Below, piece after piece: positions 46,363-58,869 of a stretch of 64,000 nucleotides of DNA; position 1 is the stretch's first letter, and every line of letters starts with the position of its first letter. The notes below the pieces were generated by a model that had not been told where the DNA came from, did no database searches, and worked only from the letters and a program-made list of their open reading frames with translations. Position numbers and translations under genes: made by a program. The DNA comes from Atriophallophorus winterbourni (lineage: Eukaryota > Platyhelminthes > Trematoda > Plagiorchiida > Microphallidae), in contig JACCGJ010014703.1 of assembly GCA_013407085.1 (NCBI GenBank), positions 1 to 64,000 on the forward strand. The letters are read 5' to 3'.

Positions 46363-48383
46363 TCTGTGCTAAGCTCTCGATGCGTTTTGGTGGGAAACGT
46401 AGAAATGTTGCAAGGCAGTTGAATGTTGCTAGGCTTAACGATCTCCCGGTTCTCCGAGGGTTTCAGGCCAATTTGAGTCTGCATCTGTCTACAGTTCCCC
46501 AAAATAGTATCGATGACCAATGGAGTGGGATTCAAACCTCCTTGGAAACAGCCGCGTTGGATAGTTGTGGGTTGACATCCCGTGTAGCTCAGCACTGGGT
46601 TTCTGCGAATTCTCTCCAATTAATGGACCAACGTCGGTTGCTTTCTGCTGATAGCATACATGATGCGTCACGAAGGCTTATTAAACGTAAACTGGTTGCC
46701 AGTTTGAGAACCGACAGGGAAAGTTGGTGGAGTTCTAAGGCTACGGAAATGGAATCTGCGGCAGCTGTAGGCAATTTCAGAAAATTGTTCCAACTCATCA
46801 GAACAACTGGAAGCGGGCGACCAGGCATCAGTGAGTTGATACGTGAAGCAGATGGTTTGCCAGTTTTTAACATGCACAGACGCATGGAGCGATGGGCAGA
46901 ACATTTTGAAGCACAGTTTAACTGGCCTTCTGCACCCACTGATTTCGAGAATACGGAACACTGTACCCCATGGTCGATTTCTCTTGAGGCTCCGACTCAA
47001 TCAGAGATTTACAGTGTAGTCCGGAGCCTTAAGCGCCATCGGGCATCAGGTGCTGATGCTTTGCTTCCGTCATTGTTCAAAGATGGCGGTTTCGCTTTAG
47101 TTCGCGAACTTCAAGCGCTGTTCGCCAACATATGGGCTGAGGAACGCGTTCCGATCCCTTGGAGAGAATCAGTAATTGCTCCGATTTTCAAAAAGGGACG
47201 GCGCGATTCCTGTGAAAATCATCGGGGTATCAGTCTCATTTCAGTAGCTCCTAAAATACTGGCGTCCATTCTGCTTCACCGATTGAGTACCAAACGGGAA
47301 GAGCAAATCCGTGAGGAGCAAACTGGGTTTCGTGCCGGCCGAGGGTGCATAGATCAAATTTTCACACTCCGTCAGTTACTGGAGCAACGCCACACTTTTC
47401 GTAAACCAACTATCGTGGTATTCCTTGACATCCGAGCGGCATTCGATTCAATCGATCGTGAAAGTCTTTGGAACTGTCTACTGAGACATGGAGTGCCCGA
47501 GAAGTATGTTTGGATCTTGAAAGCATTATATTGCCAAACTTCGGGCAGGGTTCGAGCGTACGGACAATTGTCGTCCTCGTTCAATATCTCCAGCGGGGTG
47601 CGGCAGGGCTGCCCTATCTCGCCGTTCCTTTTTAACTTCGCGATCGACGATGTCCTGAGAAAAGCTTTAGCTGGCCTGGTGGGCACAGGTGTTGAACTTC
47701 TGCCGGGTGAGCGAGCGACCGATCTAGAGTATGCCGATGACATCGCACTTCTGGGAGATGACCCTCATATAATGCAACAAGCCCTGGACCGCCTGGCACT
47801 TGAAGCTTCAAGGTATGGCATGTGCTTTGCGCCTAACAAGTGTAAAACACTTACCCAGGATTGGAGCGGCTCTCTTCCAAACCTAACTGTGTGCGATGTC
47901 AATCTTGAATTGGTCGACAGCTTTGTTTACCTTGGCAGTTGTATCTCCGCTGGAGGTTGTGTCGAGGACGAGATCTCACATCGTGTTCGCAAAGCGGGTG
48001 CAGCGTTTGCTAACCTTCGCCACCTGTGGCGCCGACGCGATGTTTCACTCCATACTAAAGGCCGAGTGTACAACGCAGTGGTGCGTGCTACACTCCTTTA
48101 TGGCTGCGAAACCTGGTCTATCCGAGCGGAAGATGTCCGTCGGCTTTCTGTTTTTGATACCCGTTGCCTGCGTAGAATTGCTCGCATTCGGTGGCAGCAC
48201 CGTGTTACAAATATGGATGTCTGCAAGCGAGTGTTAGGACCAGGTGGCCACGGACTGAGAGAAATGCTGATGCCAATCCCAGCTTTAGAAAAGACCGCGC
48301 TGAACATGTCGGAACATTTTCTGTTCGCGAATCTACAGATCACTATCTTAAACCACGGACCTCTGCTCACATCGGAGCCATGA
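46317..48383 (+). pseudogene. RTE reverse transcriptase (element P)
   Basis: 688 codons, the true domain starting at SDHALV near residue 11. RT motifs: IPWRESVIAPIFKKG, FLDIRAAFDSIDR (~369), SSGVRQGCPISPFLFNF (~424) and the catalytic LEYADDIALLGD (~470). The post-RT part runs through TLLYGCETWSIRAEDVRRL, CLRRIARIRW and VCKRVLG (~640). After VLG the sequence no longer matches an RTE C-terminus and passes into element Q, so the last ~45 codons are foreign. The usual HRLRWLGHVLRMP segment is missing. Confidence 0.9.
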
Positions 48384-49885
48384 ATGTCAGGACTCTGAGA
48401 CAAATAGGCCAGCAAGCTGCACTGGCTCTTACCTTAGATAGTCTATCTATTGATGTTTGCTGTTTATCTGAAACGCGCTTATATGATCCGTCTATAATTA
48501 CTGAACTTACTGCCCCAAATCTTTCAACTAGCTACTTTTTGCGCTGCTCTGGTGACTCTGTAGCAGCCTTTTCAGGACAGGCGGGTGTTGGTATAGTGCT
48601 GAATTCACGTGCCGAATCCTGTCTAATCGATTGGATTCCTCGCGATAGCAGGATGTGCGCAGTTAGACTCGCCACTCATATTAGACCAAACTCAAAATCT
48701 TCTAATCAGAGATGCTTGTTTATTGTAGCAACTTACGCTCCGACTAACACCAATTTCGACGACGAGAAGAACGCCTTCTACGACGATCTTTATGCTCTTT
48801 TGCGACGTGCAAAAAGCTCCGATATTGTTGTCTTAGCAGGAGATATGAATGCCAGACTAGGTCGCTTAGATACATCTGAATCACAATTAGGTGGCATGTT
48901 TGGTCTTGAAAGCCAACGCACAGATAATGGTGAACGGTTTATACAATTCTGTGCACAATCTCGATTATTCATTAGCAGCACCTCCTTTCGCCATAAAAGA
49001 TGTCAATGTGCCACATGGCGCTCGCCGGATGGAAGCCAACCTTCGGCCCAAATCGACCATATCGCCATAAGTGCTCGCTGGAGAGGTTGCATTGAGGACT
49101 GCCGCTCTTTTTGGAATACCTGCGTAGATTCAGATCATGCTCTTGTGCGATGTAGGTTCTCGTTAAAGTTCTCCGGTACGAAGCCCTCGAATGGGAAACG
49201 CATTGCTGTCGAAAAATTCTTTCAGCCTGCAGTTCAAGACATTTATAGGACCACCTTGAGTAACTCACTCCCAGTTGCCCAGTATGCAACTACCGATGAA
49301 AGGTGGAACAAAATAGCAGGGATTATGCGAGCCGCCGCAATAACAGCCTGTGAGACTGCACAACCAACCCAAAAGTCCCACTGGATTTCACAGCGCTCTA
49401 TAGAAATTCTTCACCAGCGACGCGAAATACCTCATGGTCCTGGACACAATACAGAGCGTAGACGCGTGAGGAATGAACTTAAACGGAGCTTAAGACTAGA
49501 CAGAGAAAGGTGGTGGCTAAATAAGGTCGAAGAAATGGAAATAGCAAATAATGCGGGTAACGTGCGAAAACTCTTCCAACTTATTCGATCGACTGGGCCT
49601 ACGAAACAAGGAGTGAGTGAGACTATAGCGGAATTAGACGGTACTCTTATCACTAATAAGAATCGCCGCCTGTCACGCTGGGCCGAACATTTTGAAGAAC
49701 AATTCAGCTGGTCGCCTGCAACAGAATCATTCCCTCACTTGAGGCAGTGTGATCCTTGGCCTGTTAGCGTAGATCCCCCTAATGATTTAGAAATTAAAGC
49801 ATGTATCGAATCCATGAAACGATTCAAAGCTGCTGGCCCCGATGACATACCGCCTGTTTTGTTCAAAGAAGGTGGCCAAGTCTAA
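48380..49885 (+). pseudogene. RTE endonuclease and RT N-part (element Q)
   Basis: The frame is open from 48191, but the domain starts at the ATG 48380 (MNVRTLRQIGQQAAL). Motifs: CCLSETR, AYAPTN-type ATYAPTN, LAGDMNARLG, CATWRSP, QIDHIAIS and an intact DSDHALVRC. So the whole endonuclease is uninterrupted. The linker RERWWLNKVEEMEIA and FQLIRSTG leads to the RT start (AAGPDDIPPVLFKEGG), where the frame ends at TAA 49883-49885. One missing base there separates it from LISTLGDLL in the next frame. Confidence 0.88.
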
Positions 49886-51354
49886 TCAGCACATTAGGAG
49901 ATCTCCTCCGTGAAGTGTGGATGTCAGAATCCGTCCCTCCGAGTTGGGGCGAATCAGTTATCATACCTATATTTAAAAAAGGTGTGCGAAGCTCATGCTC
50001 TAATCACCGTGGGATAAGTCTCACTCCCATCATTACGAGATTATTAGCGTCCATATGTCTTCGAAGATTAACATCGCATAGGGAATCACAGATCCGTGAG
50101 CAGCAAGCTGGCTTCCGGCCTGGCAGAGGCTGTGTCGACCACATTTTTACTCTTCGACGGATATTAGAACTGCGGCACACCTATCGACAGCCGACAATAG
50201 CCATCTTTTTAGACTTCAAAGGAGCATTTGATTCAGTCGATCGAAATGTCCTGTTTAAGACCTTGCTGTGCAAAGGCGTTCCGCATAAGTATGTCAACAT
50301 ACTACGCGCACTTTATGCTCATACATCCGGATGCGTTAGGGTTTACAATGAACTCTCACCCAAATTCCACACCACAAGTGGCGTCCGACAAGGATGCCCG
50401 ATTTCTCCGTTTTTGTTCAATTTTGTAATTGATGCAATTATGGAATTATGCAACGAAGGTGCCCCAGCTTTCGGAGTTCACATAATGCCAGGCGTCAAGC
50501 TTCTCGACTTGGATTATGCTGATGACATAGTTCTGCTCTTCGACTCATACACAGATGCACAGGCGATACTGAACAAGCTATCTAGTATTGTGCCCGCATT
50601 TGGAATGCGTTTTGCGCCCTCTAAGTGCAGTGTTCTTCTGCAGGACATCGACTTATCGAACAACGCTTTATTACTTGACAATCAGGCGCTTGAAATTGTG
50701 GATCGTTTTACGTATCTCGGTAGTTGTATCAATAATTCTGCATCGTTAGATAACGAGGTCTCGGCACGCATTTCTAAAGCGACCGTAGCATTCCGCAACC
50801 TAGGTCACCTCTGGCGTCAGAAAGGACTGTCTCTGCTACTCAAGGGTAGAGTCTATAAAGCGACAGTTCGGGCTGTGTTACTGTATGGGTGCGAAACCTG
50901 GACCTTACGTAAAGAACACATTCAGCGTCTCCAAGTATTTGAAAACCGGTGTCTCCGCAGCATTCTAGGAGTTAGCTGTTACAATCGTATGCGCACCGAT
51001 GCTCTCCGAAATAAGTTGTTTGGTAGTAATGTCGATATAGAGAAGCAGATCAACCTGCATAGGTTACGCTGGTTGGGTCACGTTTTACGGATGCCGGACC
51101 ACCGACTTCCGAAACAGATTCTTTTTGCGACGCCACATCCTGATTGGCGTAAATCTCGGGGTGGCCAAACCGTCACATGGCATAGGCAGCTAAAAATTCT
51201 TACTAGTAACCTTTCCAAAGTAGGCGCAGCGCGTCTTCCAGGCTGGTGTCCCCGCGATCATATATCGCAATGGTTAGTTACGCTTCAGGATATGTCCCGA
51301 AACCGTGTTCAATGGCGGTCTTGCACTAAGCATCTTCTTGGAGTGTTTGCATAA
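49886..51354 (+). pseudogene. RTE reverse transcriptase C-part (element Q)
   Basis: Open from before 49915 to the stop at 51354. Motifs counted from the Met at 49915: SWGESVIIPIFKKG, FLDFKGAFDSVDR (~98), TSGVRQGCPISPFLFNF (~154) and catalytic LDYADDIVLLFD (~199). Then TYLGSCINNSASLDNEV and VLLYGCETWTLRKEH, and a full C-terminal region with HRLRWLGHVLRMPDHRLP (~382) and GGQTVTWHRQLK, ending WRSCTKHLLGVFA. This is the best-preserved RT in the window; only the frameshift at its front is damaging. Confidence 0.9.
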
Positions 51355-52024
51355 CCTTGTATGTTGTCAAGCGGAGTGACGAGAAAAGCTTGTTATGATG
51401 CATGACAGTGAAAGCCGCAAGGAAGCTGCCGTGCTGATGTTGCTCTACTCGTTCACGAAACTTGTTTGAATGCATGTTCCATTCGAGGTGTAGGCACCTC
51501 TTCCCAGTTTGTTTGTGCTTACTCTTCTATAGAAGCCGTAGCAATTTAAGTCCCACCCTTCCCCATCTTTTAGGATTTTACTTTTTCATGGTTGTATGGC
51601 AGTTAGGCATTCGGTACGTGCTACCGGTGTAATGCTGTCTTTGATGATGATGACTATCAACTATCTGTGGCTTTTGGATGGGAAGAACACGCTGACGCAT
51701 TACGACCCACCACGTCCTCCATTGAGGCCAGGAAAAATAGTGTGGTTTAGAAAGAAAGGTAACATTAATACTGACGAGTAAATGTTAGTGTCCAGACGAA
51801 GAGATTCTACATCTACTATATCGGGACTCTTGGAACATGTTAAAAATCGATCAACTAGCCATAGACATTTAAGAGAATTTCACTGCAAACGAGTCAATTA
51901 ATCTAAGACAGCTAACCGGTTTCTCGGTAGGTCGCTGTGCGTTATTGTTCAGTTTTTTGGTGTAACCGTTTGTTATTTTGAAAGGCATAAAAAGTTGTGG
52001 TAGCGTAAGCATGAAAATTAGAAC

Positions 52025-53140
52025 CGTTTATTTACTATATTGGGTTTGTCTAAAGCTTTTTACCGTGTTAACCACAGCATATTGCTACAAAAATTGGAGC
52101 AGATCGGGGCGGGGTGCAGATTATTAGCTTGGATAGAGGATTACATGACTGGTAGAGTCATCAGGGTTAGAGTTATTGGGGAACTCTCCAGCCCAGTAGA
52201 AGTTTCAAGTACCTCACGGCTCAGTCATGGGTCCAATACTCTTCCTCAAAGTCTGGACTAGCGAACGCACAATAGGAGATTGCCAAATTCTACAAAAAGA
52301 TCTCGAAGCACTTCATACGTGGTCCCTAAGAAACTGCCTAACATTCAAAATCCAAAAAATGTTAAACGTCGGTAAATCCTTCGAATTCACATACTCTGGG
52401 ATCCGAAACTTTCATGGGTTACGGGAGAGAAAGACCAGGGTGTGTGGATTAGTGGTAACTTGAAGTCTTCACGGCAGTGTTTTGTGGAATACAAAAATCC
52501 TGCCAAACCTTAGCACTGATCAAAAGGATCTTCGGTAGTTTCAGAAAGCAGGTACTCCCACAGATAATTAACAGATATTTCTTGCCAAAATTGAGTACGC
52601 TGTTCAAGCATGGCCACCATGGTTAAAAAAGGACGTCTTTGCTGCAACGCGTATACCCCCGCTCTACAAAACTGTTGATCGGACCATACAAGGAGTGGAT
52701 TGCAACTTTGAACCTATTTAACTTTTCGTACCGTCGTGTCAGGGTTGAATTGATCATGCTATTCAACATTCTGCATAGAGTGGATCACCCAATTGACCCG
52801 GTTACATCGGTAAGAAGCACGTGGTAGCAGATCTCATGGTTACAAGTTAATTCTTCCACACTAGATCAACTTGTCGAAAGTTCTTTGCTGTCCGAGTTTG
52901 TTTTATATGGAAATCTCTGCCCCCAAATAACATTGGTACATCAAGCCTGAATATGTTCAAGGCTGAACTTGTCATCTATATGTTGACCAAATCCAACCTC
53001 GCACCCCAATACATAAGCTGAGTTTCCGTATTGATAAAACATCATTGTTGATTTTGTGCATTCCCTATGTTTTGATCTATGGTTACTGTAAAGTATTTGC
53101 GTTTAGGACCACTAAAACTGAATTCATTTGAATGACTGTG
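52025..53140 (+). mobile_element. CR1-type element W, 5'-truncated
   Basis: RT pieces: LSKAFYRVNHSILLQKLEQ, LLAWIEDYMTGRVIRVRV, a disrupted SSTSRLSHGS in place of SGVPQGS, then LQKDLEALHTWSLRNCL. The catalytic FADD box is lost in a small deletion between GSNTLPQSL and SERTIGDC. Further pieces reach the thumb. The 3' UTR (GGTTACTGTAAAGTATTTGC, TTTAGGACCACTAAAA) and a GAATTCATTTGAAT tail match element X on the other strand. Confidence 0.8.
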
Positions 53141-53744
53141 TTTCAACGCAGTGGAATACCATTGAATAGTGTAACATAGAATAGTGTCGTAGGTTTAGTC
53201 ATGGATTTCGTCGTATTTGGGTATGCCGTTTTGCTGTGAACACTCGGCATACTTTCAGGTGTTCTTTTTGTGTTGGACAACACCATTACGTTTATTCTTC
53301 TTTGCCTGTCCAATCCTGTATACTATATACTTGGCAAACAGAAATTTTTTCTCCTCGATATTTTGTGCACCTACAAAAGGCAACTTGCAGAATCATAGAC
53401 GTACCTAGTAGCTTCATTTTTAGAATGCTACCAGGCAGCGATCTGTGACTCACTCATATCAACTTTTCATAACTGTGCGTGGTATGCTGCAAAATCACGA
53501 TTCGCACTCTGGATACCTGGGTAGGACCATACTTTTAATAGATCCCATGAACACTCAGCATTACTTTTTGTTGCTGTATCGCAGGGAGATTCGGAGGCCA
53601 CTCTCGTGAAACCAATTCATTAAAATTTAACCCATTTTGAGAGTGTTGGTACCAAATCAAACCCAAACCAAGATTTCTGATGCGCTTCGTCAATTTCCAT
53701 TTTCAGGACTGAACTCGCATTTAGCAACAAATTGCCTAGATTCA
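53141..53744. other. No recognised gene
   Basis: Short overlapping frames only. Nothing supported. Confidence 0.4.
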
Positions 53745-53990
53745 CAAATACATGTTCGCATGTGTCCTACGACCGGCTTCATGCTGTGTGCACCCATCAA
53801 GCAGGAATTATACGATCAGGAACCGCATACTCTGAAACAGTGGAGAAATTTTAAACTATATTTGATCTTTGAAGCCTCTACTGCTCATGGCTGGCACGAC
53901 CAACCTGTTTAACCACACGTGGATGGAGTTGCGCCCATGGTCTTCAATCGAAAATCGATAATTATGCATTTGCGTTACACACGTACCCCC
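53745..53990 (-). repeat. Family A repeat, degenerate, with start of next unit
   Basis: On the minus strand a decayed ribozyme (GATGGGTGCACACAGCATG, AAGCCGGTCGTAGGA) follows the body with CCACTGTTTCAGAG. At 53965-53990, GCATTTGCGTTACACACG looks like the end of a second unit, consistent with a former tandem pair about 215-230 bp apart. Confidence 0.5.
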
Positions 53991-54769
53991 ACTTCAATTC
54001 ACTTAGTAAATCAGTTAAACGTCTAAGTTAATGTAGAGAATGGATATTTTGTTCCAATGCAGTGAAATATAGCATGAATTTCGGTATGTTTCATATTTCA
54101 AATATGTGAGTACTATGAAACGACGTTAAAATTAAGAGCATTCGCAGTGTTTAAGCACATTTCATCGATTGACCAGTATTTAGCGGTTCGATCACTCACG
54201 TGATCTGTTTACGATGCGCAGTGCATGCATTTTGTTAACCACACTACGAACGTATCAGCGATCGATTTCAAATGGTCTGTTTGTCTATTGACACAGTGTA
54301 TCTGATAAATCGTAGATCGACAGAGGTGTGAAATCGTATATCCGATATAAAGCGCAAAATAGATTAGACTGCCATGAAACTGACATTTTGAAACCATCGC
54401 TTACAGCAGTTTTCGGGTAACGTTTTGCCTCTGTCAGAACCTTCGTCTGACTAAGAGTGATCATCAGAATACAATTAAGTTACACACCTCCAATTAGTTT
54501 TACCGCTAAATAGTAAATACCAGATCAGTTGGCCGATTTAATCAGTCTAGCATGAGCTCAATATGCTTGTACACTTCTATGTATTCTATCTTTCATCAAC
54601 ATATGATTCAAAAGTTTGTCAGCATCACGTGTATATTGATTGACCTTCGCCGCCCGGCAAGTGACATCGACCACTTTTAAAATATTCAAATGGCGCGAAG
54701 CAACTAACAACAGGATATCAGAGACAATAACATCAACAGGCAGCGAACAACAGTACTGCCATTTTCTCC
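53991..54769. other. No recognised gene
   Basis: AT-rich. Nothing supported. Confidence 0.4.
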
Positions 54770-56031
54770 GTTTTCTTCAAACTTGATTGTACTGTACAAG
54801 TGTCTCTGATGAATGATCATCCCGGCAACAGAGCTGGGGAAATTTGAATTCTCCATTATAAGTATTTGAATATTGTATTGTTACATTAACCAGTTTATCG
54901 TTTAGGTCGAGAGTTGCTGTTGGAGAACGATAGATAATTCCAATAATGCATTGGTCAGAGAGCACTAAAACGTGTCAGTTATATTAAGGGTCTGGTCTTT
55001 CATAGCTCTACAGATAAGCGATTGCTTGAAGTAGAGTGCTGCTCATCCGCCATCACCTAAACGGTCACGCCGGAATAGAGACATACTTGGCAAATAGAGT
55101 TCATTTTCAAACAATGGGGCATGGAACCAAGTTTCTGTTATTGCAACTTTGTCTGGCGCCGTTTCATTACAGATATCGGACAATTCGATTAATTTTTTTA
55201 TAAAGCTGTTTGCGTTTGTATAGATGCACCTAATCGTATTTTTCGTGAGTAATGACGGGTTGTAAACTGAAGTTATTGGTCCGACAGGTAATGATGAATC
55301 ATGTGGTATGTGATAAGGCGTTAAACAGTGTGATGTCGGATCCCTCTGATGATCCCTCTGGGATGATAAAACACGTGGGCTTCTTATTAGTCGCCGACCG
55401 CTTGAATCGACAATCAGGTTTCGGTGTGAATTGCTCAGTCCGACTCGATTTGAGCCGGACAAACGACGGTTTTTGATGTATTTATTTCTTCCATTTGGAT
55501 AGAAACGCTTCTAACCGCTGTCTCCAGATGGGGGAGTGTTTGACTTATGACATTGGGTTTGGGTGGGCTAAGTCTAACATCATTGGGTAATGTTCGTTTT
55601 CCTTTTTTCCAATCCGACCTTACGAGTTCACAATCTTCAGGGTTTTCGGTCCATTCCCTTTATATTTTGGCGATAAAGGAACTCGAAAAGTGTCCGAAAC
55701 AACGGCATTAGAAATATCTAGATAAAACGCAATGTAGCGCCATTGCTTGACATCGTGCTCTACGGTTTCTTGAATCGATGCTCGAGAAGTATTTTCTGGT
55801 ACACCAAGTAGAACTATACTTCGTGATACCGTTTTCCCTGGTGTTCAAGCTACCCTTCCTTTCCCACCATGGTACATCGGGATATATGCGGCAGTTTGAG
55901 TCGGGATCTGTCTTGAGTCGGTACGCATTCAGCAGTGCGTTTTCGATATCAGCCTCACATTTCAGTGTTACCTTTCGCAAGCGAGGTTGACCAATATGAG
56001 GTGAAGTCGAATGACGGTTAAAGTAATTCAA
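54770..56031 (-). mobile_element. CR1-type element Y, downstream half (ORF1 C-part and endonuclease)
   Basis: Minus strand: an ORF1 C-terminal segment (GQPRLRKVTLKCEADIENAL, NAYRLKTDPDSNCRIYPDVPW; 56031-55700). Then comes the endonuclease start (IRCIYTNANSFIKKLIEL, APDKVAITETWFH; 55462-55043). A further piece reads IIGIIYRSPTATLDLNDKLV and YNGEFKFPQL (54965-54777). The catalytic Asp-Asn of GDFN is not seen. It is broken by frameshifts and 3'-truncated near 54770. Its upstream half is probably 58870-59790 (see findings). Confidence 0.75.
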
Positions 56032-57012
56032 AGTTTAAAGTTTTAATGGTCCAAAAAGCAAATGCTTTACAGTAACCACAGATTAAAAATATTGGGAATG
56101 CATAAAAACAACACAAATGTTTTATCCATATGGAAAGTCAGCACGTGTATTCAGGTGCAAGTTTGGATTTGGTCAACATATACTTGGCAAGTTCAGCCTT
56201 GAACATGTTCAGGTTTGTTGCGCAAATGATATGTGGGGGCAGGGAGTTCCATATAAAACAAACTGACAACAAAGAAAAACCTTCGACAATTTGATCTGGA
56301 GTGTGGAATAATTAACTTGTAGCCCTGCTATCTGCTACCACGTGCTTCTTGCCGAGGAAACAGGTGTTCGAGTGGGTGATCCACTGTATGCAGAATGTTG
56401 AACAGCAGGATCAAGTCACCCCTGAGACGACGGTACGAAACGTCAAAGAGGTTTAGAGTTGCAATCCGCTCCTCGTATGGCCTGTTGTATAGCCCGGTTT
56501 TGTAGAGCGGTGGTATACCCGTTGCAGCAAGGTCATGTCCTTTTGTAACCATGGGAACCATGCTTGAACAGCATATTCCATTGTTGGTCTGATATAGGTG
56601 TTAATTATACGTGGGAGTATCTGCTTTGAGAAACGACCAAAGATCCTTCTGAGCAATGCTAAGCTTTGGCAGGACTTTTTGTATACAACAGAACACTGCC
56701 GTGAAGACTTCAAGTTACTGCTAATCCGCACGCCCAGGTCTTTCTTTTCAGTAACCCATGAAAATCTCTGGGATATCAAAGAGAGTATATGAATTCGAAT
56801 GATTTGCCAAGGTTTAACATTTTACATTTTTGGATGTTGAATGGTAGGCAGTTCCGCAAGGACCACTTATGAAGTGCTTCGAGATCTTTTTGGAGAACTT
56901 GGCAATCTTCCATGGTGCGTATGCTCGTCCAGACTTTTATGTCATCCGCAAATAAAATGATTTTGCTGCGTACGATTTCGGGTATATCGTTCGAGTACAA
57001 TTACATGTTCAA
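56032..57012 (-). mobile_element. CR1-type element X, 5'-truncated
   Basis: The minus strand starts inside the RT with YSNDIPEIVRSKII and LFADDIKVWTSIRTM (catalytic FADD intact). It runs through [43 protein letters not shown] [15 protein letters not shown] and [11 protein letters not shown]. It ends with a 3' UTR containing GGTTACTGTAAAGCATTTGC and TTTTTGGACCATTAAAACTT. Very similar to element W on the other strand. Confidence 0.85.
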
Positions 57013-58865
57013 TTTACATTAGGTGGCAAAGCTGAGACTATTTCTCCAAGTCGTGTTTCTGTTTTCTATCAAACAGGCTTTCTTGGTATTTTTCCCATCC
57101 AGAATGGTGAAAAACTCACTGAAACAGCGTTGGAAACCTCCAATGCTCTGGCAATTTACTATTCTAAAGTGTTCATGCCAAATGTTTTACTGGAACGTTC
57201 TGAGTATTCAATCGAAACAGGAATCGAAACATTGTGCGATATTTCAATAAATCCAGTGATTGCCGCAAGTCATTTGCTGAAACTAAATGTGAGAAAATCC
57301 CCGGAGCGGATGGCATTACACCGGATGTGCTCAGGTTCTGTCACCGTCAGCTCTGTGAACCGCTCTCCAGCCTGTTTAACTATTCGTTGCTTAAGGGAGT
57401 GGTACCAAAGGATTGGAAGTCCGGCGTGATAACACCTATCTTTAAAGGCGGCTGCCGATCTGACGCTGCAAATTATCGTCCCGTCACACTTTACCTGTTA
57501 TTGCTAAAGTCATGGAACGTATAGTCTCGAAAACAATGGTTGCACACTTTGAATCGCATAATTTGTTTTCGCCAGCACAGCATGGATTTCGATCTCACCG
57601 ATCTTGTCTCACAAATCTTCTCATAGCATTAGACGACTGGACGAAAGAGTTGGATAGAAGTTCTTGCATCCACGTGTGTTACCTAGACATTTCGAAAGCT
57701 TTTGACACAGTCAATCATCATCTGCTTTTTTCAAAAACTGATGCGTTCAGGAAGATGTGAACCACTCATCTCATGGTTGTGCTACTATCTGTCAGATCGC
57801 AACGCCCGAGGTAAAGTTAACGGTGTGCTATCCCATACGTTCAAAACCACCAGTGGAGTCCCACAAGGATCTGTGTTAGGCCCGCTCCTATTTTTGTTGT
57901 ACGTAAACGATTTATCCCCTCATATCGTCCAAAATAGTCGTGTTCGCGGATGATATGAAAATTTGGACGCCAATTAGTTCTGCAGAGGATTTTGAGAAAC
58001 TACAAATGGATTTGGACAGCGTGTCGAATTGGGCGGCCATGAATGACATGTCATTCAACATACAGAAATATAAGATGCTCCATCTTGGCAAGAATGTTCC
58101 TTGGACATATCGGTTGGGAACTGAAAACCAAGCATGGAGCTCGTTAGAAAAAGATCTTGGAGTGTGGATTAGCAGAAACCTGAAGAGAACTGCACTGCCA
58201 GAATATATATCGACGGGTCAACAGATTGTTGGGTATCCTTCGAAGAATATTTGGAAAATTCTCTCTGGTAACGTTACCAAGGATAATGAATGTCTACCTT
58301 CGCCCTACGATGGAGTATGCGGTCGAGGTCTGGGCTCCTTGGCTGCGAAAACATATTGCTCTCTTCGATAAAATCTATCATATAGCAACAAAGTTAGTGA
58401 TGGGTCTTCGCAATGTTCCGTATACTGAAAGATTGCGACGTCTGGGTCTATGTGACTTTACCCAAAGGAGGATACGACGTGATATTATTCTGACCTGTAG
58501 GATTGTGTCTACCGAAGGACATCCACTAAAACCCTTCCTTGATGTATGTGATGGAAAAGTGACACGCGGACATACCTTATCCCTTTACGTTCTAAGTTCC
58601 CGTATTGATTGTCGGCGCCATTTTTTCGCCGTACGAGCTATATTTCTTTGGAATTCCCTACCCCAACACGTGGTGGACTCTCCTTGCCTGGCGATTTTTA
58701 AAACGAAATTGGACTTGCAAACGGACATCATTCGTGAGCCTTACATTTGATATTCTTTATTGCTTTTATACTATTGTAATTTTCATGTTTTATTCATACC
58801 GTAATCCTGTGGTGTTGTAAAGTATTAACCTTTTTTAACCATAAATCCTTGAATCTTGAATCTTG
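57013..58865 (+). mobile_element. CR1-type element Z, RT portion
   Basis: Plus strand RT: NALAIYYSKVFMPN, ADGITPDVLRFC, PKDWKSGVITPIFKGG, NYRPVTL, AQHGFRSHRSCLTNLLIALD, DISKAFDTVNHHLL and TTSGVPQGSVLGPLLFLLY. The catalytic FADDMKIWTPI and the thumb ([32 protein letters not shown]) follow, with a C-terminus near IFKTKLDLQTDIIREPYI (58750). All major RT motifs are present but spread over at least five frame segments. The tail is repeated TTGAATC. No endonuclease; 5'-truncated. Confidence 0.88.
58226..58750 (+). pseudogene. RT thumb and C-terminus of element Z
   Basis: The longest unbroken piece of element Z, 174 codons, starting LGILRRIFGKFS. It ends at a natural stop before the 3' UTR. It aligns by eye along its length with 62315-62896 and 61265-61870, which helps define the family C-terminus. 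Confidence 0.8.
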
Positions 58866-58869
58866 GGAC

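Larger units (their letters stand above)
44641..48235 (+). mobile_element. RTE-type non-LTR retrotransposon P, nearly complete
   Basis: It has a GC-rich 5' region with two tandem ~255-bp copies (44700-44960 and 45070-45325, offset 370 bp, both with TCGCGCTGAGACTGGACCTT), then endonuclease and RT. The RT C-terminal tail is replaced by the next element at about 48235. One frameshift separates the two enzymatic parts. RTE elements copy their RNA at a nick made by their own endonuclease. Confidence 0.85.
48236..51655 (+). mobile_element. RTE-type non-LTR retrotransposon Q
   Basis: A second RTE copy in the same direction, joined directly to P without its own GC-rich 5' region. It keeps endonuclease, RT and a 3' UTR of about 300 bp that ends near a short TGATGATGATGA run (about 51640-51652). 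Such a microsatellite tail is typical of RTE elements. One frameshift near 49880 is the main lesion. Confidence 0.85.

Noticed and set aside
48191..48379. N-terminal extension of element Q's endonuclease
   Set aside because: The open frame before 48380 crosses the P/Q junction and is an out-of-frame reading of P's RT sequence.
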